Source: Glandiceps talaboti
Lineage: Eukaryota; Hemichordata; Enteropneusta; Spengelidae
NCBI RefSeq assembly: GCF_964340395.1
Contig: NC_135555.1
Coordinates: forward strand, 15,725,246 to 15,789,245
DNA length: 64,000 nt
Direction of reading: 5' to 3'
Below are positions 58,862 to 64,000 of this stretch, in pieces. Numbering within the stretch: position 1 is the stretch's first letter; each line of letters opens with the position of its first letter. The notes beneath the pieces are model-generated. The model saw only the letters and a program-made list of their open reading frames with translations. It did not search any database and was not told the origin of the DNA. A program made the translations under genes and the position numbers.

Positions 58862-60296
58862 ATTCTACTTTGAGAAATTAGCAACGTTTCGTTTGTCTTC
58901 ACTTTATCTTGCCGTTACAGTCAATCAGAGATTACCAGTAGTCTCCTGAGCATGTGTGCTTGTTTGCTACCGTACTCACAAACAATTTACAAAAACAAAT
59001 CAATACGCCTTTTGTGTGACTACAAAATTCTTTATTTTTAGATCGAATTTTTGCTTACATATTTAAGTTCAATGGTTTACAAGTGTAACTGTGCCAGACT
59101 AAATTACCCTGACAAGTAGAGCTTTGATTTGAAATGTTAAAAGTTTTGATTTCTAACTTATGTAAAACTACAGAAGTTAGAATCCAAAACTATAAAGTTT
59201 ACTCGAAATCAAAGCTCTACTTGTCAGCGTAATAAGCTTTGATTTTGATACAAACATTAAAGTTTTGGTTCGTTCTAAAGTTATGGTTTCTATATTTGTT
59301 TTTTTTTATTTTGTGACAAACATCAACGTTTTCTTTCGTTTAGAACTTACAGTTTCTATTTTGTTGTTGCACTAAAGTTTTGATTTGGAGTAAACATTAA
59401 AGTATTGGTTTGTAATAAATTTACTGTTTCTATAAGCTAGGAAGTTGAGCTGTGTTTTGTAGTGAAAGTTTTTTTTTGGGCATTTCTTTAAATTTGCTAC
59501 TTTGACCTGAAAATGTCGAAGTTGAGTAAAGTTCTGTGGCTTCATTAATACTTCAGTTGCTCTGCGTATATCTTAGTACATTTGCCAGACTGTGTGACAC
59601 TGTGTGTGTGTTGCTACTGTGTTACTCAGGATAACTGACCAGCTTTGCATTTGATAAGGATCTTATATCCAATTACTTCTAATGCCAAGTAAAATGTATA
59701 AGGTATTTCGATTTCTGTAGTAAGGTGATACTTACTGTCTAGACACCTATGGCATGTGGGCAATAGAGATATTTTATTGTGTAGACTTAGCTTACACATG
59801 GTATATGTGCTTCTCTGTCTTACAGTTGCAGTTATAATCATGTGAATTACTTTAGTATTATCCTATATGCAGCCTACTAGTACTGCTGTCGAAACAGTTA
59901 TTGGACGCCAGTGCATATTGCTTGTAACATTACTCACACTACTGCTTGCATCGTTACTTTCTTTTCTCACTGTATCTGTGACGTAATCATTTATTAGACT
60001 TTTAATTTTGGTTATGCTTATACTCTAAAACTGAATTAATGATTTTATCGCTGATTGACAGAGAATGGCTTCCTGTAGTCTAGGTTCTGACAGGGACCGT
60101 ATTACGTACTACAATCCCAGTGTTGCCAATCCCCTTGCTCAAGCGTTAAGTGTGGTTCAACCCCCCCCCCCCCAACAACAACAACGTTTCAACGAATGTT
60201 TCAGTGATGGGCCTTATGTCGAATGACCTAACCACAAAAAATACAAAGAACAAGAAGGATACCATCACTGCTATCCTAAAATAATAGACCATAAAT
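58862..60296. other. Intergenic region between the ligase and the Roc-COR gene
   Basis: No gene recognised. It holds a foldback element (59103-59233) followed by loosely repeated AAAGTTTTGATTT-like units to about 59440, and a polyC run near 60160. Confidence 0.55.
59103..59233. mobile_element. Foldback element with arms of about 58 bp
   Basis: ATTACCCTGACAAGTAGAGC followed by TTTGATTT..AAAGTTTTGATT is inverted to AATC.AAAACT..AAATCAAAGC followed by TCTACTTGTCAGCGTAAT. Only about 15 bases separate the arms, so the whole folds into one long hairpin. A MITE is most likely; a small-RNA precursor is a weaker alternative. Confidence 0.7.
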
Positions 60297-60566
60297 TTAT
60301 TCCATACTGGATACATTATTCTCGCATATGTAACTTAAGAAGCGATTTGGTATACAGTCATGCCATCTCTTGGAGCTTACAAAGGGCGCAATCTCGAACA
60401 ATAATACTTCGTTCTCTGCCGGATTTTCATCATTTTCGTCAGCGCTTATTTTTTTGTCCATTTCAGATATGGCTGAATGTTTTTGGCATTCTTCAGTTAT
60501 GAAATCTTCTAAAACGTCGAATATTTCAACAGAACACAATACACAAATTCTCACTTCTTCAGTCAT
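60297..60566 (-). CDS. Hypothetical small acidic protein or terminal exon
   Basis: An 89-codon open frame beginning MTEEVRICVLCSVE, rich in Glu/Asp (KKISADENDENPAENE). It lies 240 bases downstream of, and on the same strand as, the Roc-COR gene. I recognise no domain. It might be an independent small gene, an alternative last exon of the Roc-COR gene, or chance. Confidence 0.25.
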   Translation of the reverse strand: MTEEVRICVLCSVEIFDVLEDFITEECQKHSAISEMDKKISADENDENPAENEVLLFEIAPFVSSKRWHDCIPNRFLSYICENNVSSME

Positions 60567-60809
60567 CTCTTCACGTTAATATACATTTTCAAAACTAACT
60601 TCTTTTGTGAAATTTCCGTCATAGCTCCTTTTTGGCGTGTCATGGCGTCCTGTGGGCCACACTTGTCACGGGGCCCCTTGAGGGGGGGCATCCAATGTAA
60701 ATAAAGATATATGGATACATGACCCTTTCTGACCTTTAGTGTATATATATTGATAGACGTCAGATGCTTGACGATTATTATACACCTATCTTTTTTCCGC
60801 GTGTAATTT

Positions 60810-63686
60810 TCACTTGAGAAGGATGACTTGTTCGGATCCACCACAATGCTTGGTGACCTCTGAACCTATTTTCCATATTGGAAACTCAATGCCCATATTT
60901 GGAGAGGCCAAAGGAAGGATGTGATACATCTTTTCGTTGTGACAAATGTTATGGAGAGGGGGTGTCTGTAAATTACACAGAATTCCACAGGTATATTGTA
61001 AGGTGGGAAGTTTATTTGTCCGAAACTCTTCTACGTAACCACAAAGCTCTGCCAGGAAGTAGAACGGATTTGTGTTATTCGTTGGTTTCATTGATAATTT
61101 TATCAGGTGCTGTTCGGGTAAATGATCAACAACTTCGATTCTACATGAGAATTGGCCATCTATCACGAACGCGCCGACATTACGGTAGAGTCGGAAGTAC
61201 TGGCACACTTCAAGACAGCATGCCATCAGCTTGTGGAGAATAATGTCAGCCTTGGAGAAACCAAAGTCAAAATAAAATGTTTGGTATGGACTTTTTGGAC
61301 AAAGAGACTCTGTTGATCGATGATAGAAGGGTCTTGCTGCTGGGACAAAATACTCGTCATTATTTGATTGAGGTTTTTCAATCGGGACAATAAGGCTATA
61401 CTCCTTCATGAGTTCTACCAGTACGTCAACATAGCCACCTGATAGGTTTTGAAGTACACTGATTAGGAGGGTATGGTGGATGATGCCATGTGATTTAAAA
61501 CGGTTGGACATGTCGACGAGATGAGGTTCACACTCAATTGACGTTAGAATAGCCAGGATGGCTTCGAAAGCCTTGATCAGAAGTAATGGATTCAATATGA
61601 CATATTTTGAGAGAACAGGATGATTTGTCCTGTGAATCACCTCGCCGCATTGGTCTAGATAATCCAGCATGTTTAATGCATCTTGTCGTTCCAAAACATG
61701 ACCAACTTTCAAACAGGTTTCAAGTACGCTTTCCAAGGGCAGGATAAGGGATGTGTGGTCATCTTTCCTCATCGGGTCAGGGTTACGTATGTTCCTCAAA
61801 GTTCCTTCACTTGATCTGTGTTTGTCTCGCAAGAACTGATCGTAAACGCTGTACCATCTAATAGGAGATCTGGGCATCCTTTTCCTTAAAGACAGCACCT
61901 TACTCTTCAACGTCGTCAGTAGATTATCTACATCATGGGATCGTTTTTCACATTTCAATCTATCAATAACAAATAACGGGGTGTCGGTTTTCGAGTTCAT
62001 GGCTAGTCTGTGACAATAAATGGAGCCAATGTCAAACGTGGAGTTTGCACCATGCAGTTTCTTCATGAGATACTGGGAGATGCTATCAATAACGCAATGT
62101 GGGACATTATCTCTGTGTGTTCCAACAAGGAAAATTAATGAACTTGGATTTGGACTGTGCATCAAAATTGAATGCATCCAGAATATCAATCTATCCAGTG
62201 CTCCATCTCTATCACCTACGTTTTGGAATTTTCTGAGATCAAATGTCAAGAGGTATATACCATAAGTCGATATTAACACCCGATGTGTATGGTAGTGTAG
62301 GTCGCCCCCACTGAAATAAGTCAACATCAGAGTTACAGGAAAAGGCTCTCTGCCCATTTTGTGATACATTGTGACATGCTTTGCAATTTCATCGACGGGC
62401 ATTGACTTATTGAAAATCAGTTGTCGATAAAGTTCGACCACGAGCATGATCAGAAATGTTATTATAGCAACAGCTGATTGGATACAGTAATTTGTTGGCA
62501 ACTGCCAGCCGATCAAGTGCCCAAAGTATCCACCAACAGCGATCGTTAATGGGAGATAACGAAGACCGGAAAAGTGCCAGATAATGTTCACTCTGGCACC
62601 ACATGGTAGGGTTATGCCAGTGATGAAACCAGGCACGAAACCGGCTACCAAAAGTGTTCCTAGATCTCCAATATTGAGGGCATCAACATTCCAGTAGTGT
62701 ATTATGGGGAAGAACAGAAGACTAAGTGCCGCCATCAACTTATGCTTAGTTTGCCACGTAGCTGTCCCTATTTGGAAGATAATGTTTGTCATACCACCTA
62801 GGATTGCCCCAAACATTACAACTATCTGTTGACACAATGAACACGCGGACATCTGTATACATGCACTGCATGTGTCGTCGACATTTTCATGTGATATCTT
62901 GGGAGCTAGCATACCGCAAAACGCAATGACTACTCCATAATGAAGACTTGACTTTGAGAATACTCCATTTATGAACCCAAATGACATGAGAAACAGAATA
63001 AACAAAATATACGTGCTCGGGCTTGCTGCATCACCATTTAGGAAGATTTTGTGACTAACAAGTAATATTGGGTCCATTGTAACCAGGTACATGGAAAGAC
63101 AGCCGGATATTATATATGTCCCGACTGGACCGTATATAAACGTTCCAACAAATAAACCAGTCAGGCAAACCAATGCAGCAATATTTCTGTTGAAGACATT
63201 CCGATCACTAAGGTACATTAACCATACAATTAAACATAAGCTAAATATACCAAGATAATACTTCAGTTCCCAGTTATTTAAGCCTTGCAGTTCTAAATCT
63301 TCCTTAGCTCTGGTATCTGCTATTTGCTTCGCCACATACTTTATTAGTCTATCTTCGTATTTACAGTAGCGTTCTGGGACAACACGAAAGTTTGTGTCCA
63401 CCTCAGCCCGGTGAACGTTTGTATCACATTTATTCGTCTCCTCAAGAGCATCTACACTTTGTCCAGTCAGATTCTTCCATAGAGCTCTTTTACCAGAACC
63501 GGTATCTCCAAGTATTGCGACGTTGATTCTATCAGACTCAATATGTCCCTCTGTTATTGCTTCATGGTAATGGGCTTTTGCGTCATCAATTTCGGAATCA
63601 GACAGATCACTTACGAGAAAAAATCGAGCTCGTTTGAACTTGGCCTTCTCCTTTTGGCCATCTGTCACCATTTGATACATTTTCAT
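60810..63686 (-). CDS. Roc-COR GTPase protein with the Roc domain split by a multi-pass membrane domain
   Basis: A 958-residue single-exon protein, I believe of the ROCO family but with an unusual plan. A P-loop (INVAILGDTGSGKRAL, 54-69) opens the Roc domain. A soluble linker to about 140 is followed by about nine or ten hydrophobic helices (142-159, 168-184, 188-209, 224-241, 248-262, 283-307, 315-331, 341-361, 376-395, 401-425). The Roc domain then resumes: switch II-like SGGDLHYHTHRVLIS, YLLTFDLRKF (about 459-487) and G4 LIFLVGTHRDN (517-527). A COR domain follows: IRWYSVYDQFL, MLDYLDQCGEVIH, YVILNPLLLIKAF, HGIIHHTLL, EYFVPAARPF (609-787). The last 160 residues resemble the ROCO C-terminal part. 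The usual Ser/Thr of the P-loop is Arg67. No LRR, kinase or death domain is present. Its role is unknown; a membrane-anchored signalling GTPase is inferred. Confidence 0.85.
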   Translation of the reverse strand: MKMYQMVTDGQKEKAKFKRARFFLVSDLSDSEIDDAKAHYHEAITEGHIESDRINVAILGDTGSGKRALWKNLTGQSVDALEETNKCDTNVHRAEVDTNFRVVPERYCKYEDRLIKYVAKQIADTRAKEDLELQGLNNWELKYYLGIFSLCLIVWLMYLSDRNVFNRNIAALVCLTGLFVGTFIYGPVGTYIISGCLSMYLVTMDPILLVSHKIFLNGDAASPSTYILFILFLMSFGFINGVFSKSSLHYGVVIAFCGMLAPKISHENVDDTCSACIQMSACSLCQQIVVMFGAILGGMTNIIFQIGTATWQTKHKLMAALSLLFFPIIHYWNVDALNIGDLGTLLVAGFVPGFITGITLPCGARVNIIWHFSGLRYLPLTIAVGGYFGHLIGWQLPTNYCIQSAVAIITFLIMLVVELYRQLIFNKSMPVDEIAKHVTMYHKMGREPFPVTLMLTYFSGGDLHYHTHRVLISTYGIYLLTFDLRKFQNVGDRDGALDRLIFWMHSILMHSPNPSSLIFLVGTHRDNVPHCVIDSISQYLMKKLHGANSTFDIGSIYCHRLAMNSKTDTPLFVIDRLKCEKRSHDVDNLLTTLKSKVLSLRKRMPRSPIRWYSVYDQFLRDKHRSSEGTLRNIRNPDPMRKDDHTSLILPLESVLETCLKVGHVLERQDALNMLDYLDQCGEVIHRTNHPVLSKYVILNPLLLIKAFEAILAILTSIECEPHLVDMSNRFKSHGIIHHTLLISVLQNLSGGYVDVLVELMKEYSLIVPIEKPQSNNDEYFVPAARPFYHRSTESLCPKSPYQTFYFDFGFSKADIILHKLMACCLEVCQYFRLYRNVGAFVIDGQFSCRIEVVDHLPEQHLIKLSMKPTNNTNPFYFLAELCGYVEEFRTNKLPTLQYTCGILCNLQTPPLHNICHNEKMYHILPLASPNMGIEFPIWKIGSEVTKHCGGSEQVILLK

Positions 63687-63760
63687 AGTTCTTCAGTCTG
63701 TGAATATATAATGTGTTATTTATAAACAAATGGGGCTAATTTTACATACACGCGCGCGCA

Positions 63761-63820
63761 CATACATACATACATACATACATACATACATACATACATA
63801 CATACATACATACATACATT
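63761..63820. repeat. CATA tetranucleotide microsatellite
   Basis: Fifteen CATA units upstream of the Roc-COR start, preceded by a short alternating CG stretch (CACGCGCGCGCA). Confidence 0.95.
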
Positions 63821-64000
63821 GTTGTTTATCTTTCCACCGGTGTCTATTGTAGGTATGCCCGACAAGTTCACAGGATAGCAGGATTAGTCGATCTCACTCT
63901 GGCTAGACTAGATTTAGATACTAATAAAGTACTCACTGCCTCCAGTATCGTTATTTTGCAGGTCGACAGGCCTAACTGCGGGTCGATCTGCGGGTCAATT
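63821..64000. other. Window end, non-coding as far as seen
   Basis: No gene is identified. Near the end GGGTCGATCTGCGGGTC repeats a 15-base motif. This may be the upstream region of the Roc-COR gene or part of a feature beyond the window. Confidence 0.4.

Noticed and set aside
1-64000. CRISPR arrays, operons or bacterial-type elements
   Set aside because: The tandem arrays lack spacer/repeat structure, and the genes have spliceosomal introns and animal families, so the window is eukaryotic.

Overview
The window reads as nuclear DNA of an invertebrate animal. It is AT-rich and intron-containing, with many CA/TACA/ATC microsatellites, minisatellites and small non-autonomous DNA transposons. 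The species cannot be fixed from sequence alone. A tandem cluster of intronless V-type Toll-like receptors, a ROCO-family gene and well conserved intron positions suit a slowly evolving lineage such as a cephalochordate, hemichordate or lophotrochozoan. No retroviral, LTR or other capsid-bearing element was recognised.

Layout. 1-22,000 (+): three nearly identical TLR genes. Copies 1 and 2 are frameshifted inside the TIR domain; copy 3 is whole. They lie in tandemly duplicated blocks of several kb, and the middle block carries a 1.8 kb insertion that itself holds a minisatellite and a nested SINE. 24,247-31,990 (-): the first seven exons of a FANCA homologue, with the remainder lying beyond the window start, so the TLR cluster appears to sit inside or interrupt FANCA. 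32,164-35,436 (+): NDUFB9, head-to-head with FANCA across a short CpG-rich promoter. 40,335-44,225 (-): PSME3IP1 (FAM192A/NIP30). 46,497-48,043 (+): RABIF (MSS4). 54,064-58,259 (+): a nine-exon DNA ligase joining two PBZ zinc fingers and a SWIM zinc finger to a minimal LigE-like ATP-dependent ligase. 60,810-63,686 (-): a 958-residue single-exon Roc-COR protein whose Roc GTPase is split by about nine or ten transmembrane helices.

The TLRs, and perhaps the ROCO protein, suggest innate sensing and membrane signalling. FANCA and the PBZ/SWIM ligase are DNA-repair proteins. NDUFB9, RABIF and PSME3IP1 are housekeeping genes. I see no evidence that these neighbours form one pathway. The two most unusual items are the membrane-split Roc-COR protein and the PBZ-PBZ-SWIM-LigE ligase; next come the nesting of the TLR cluster in FANCA and the paired TIR truncations.
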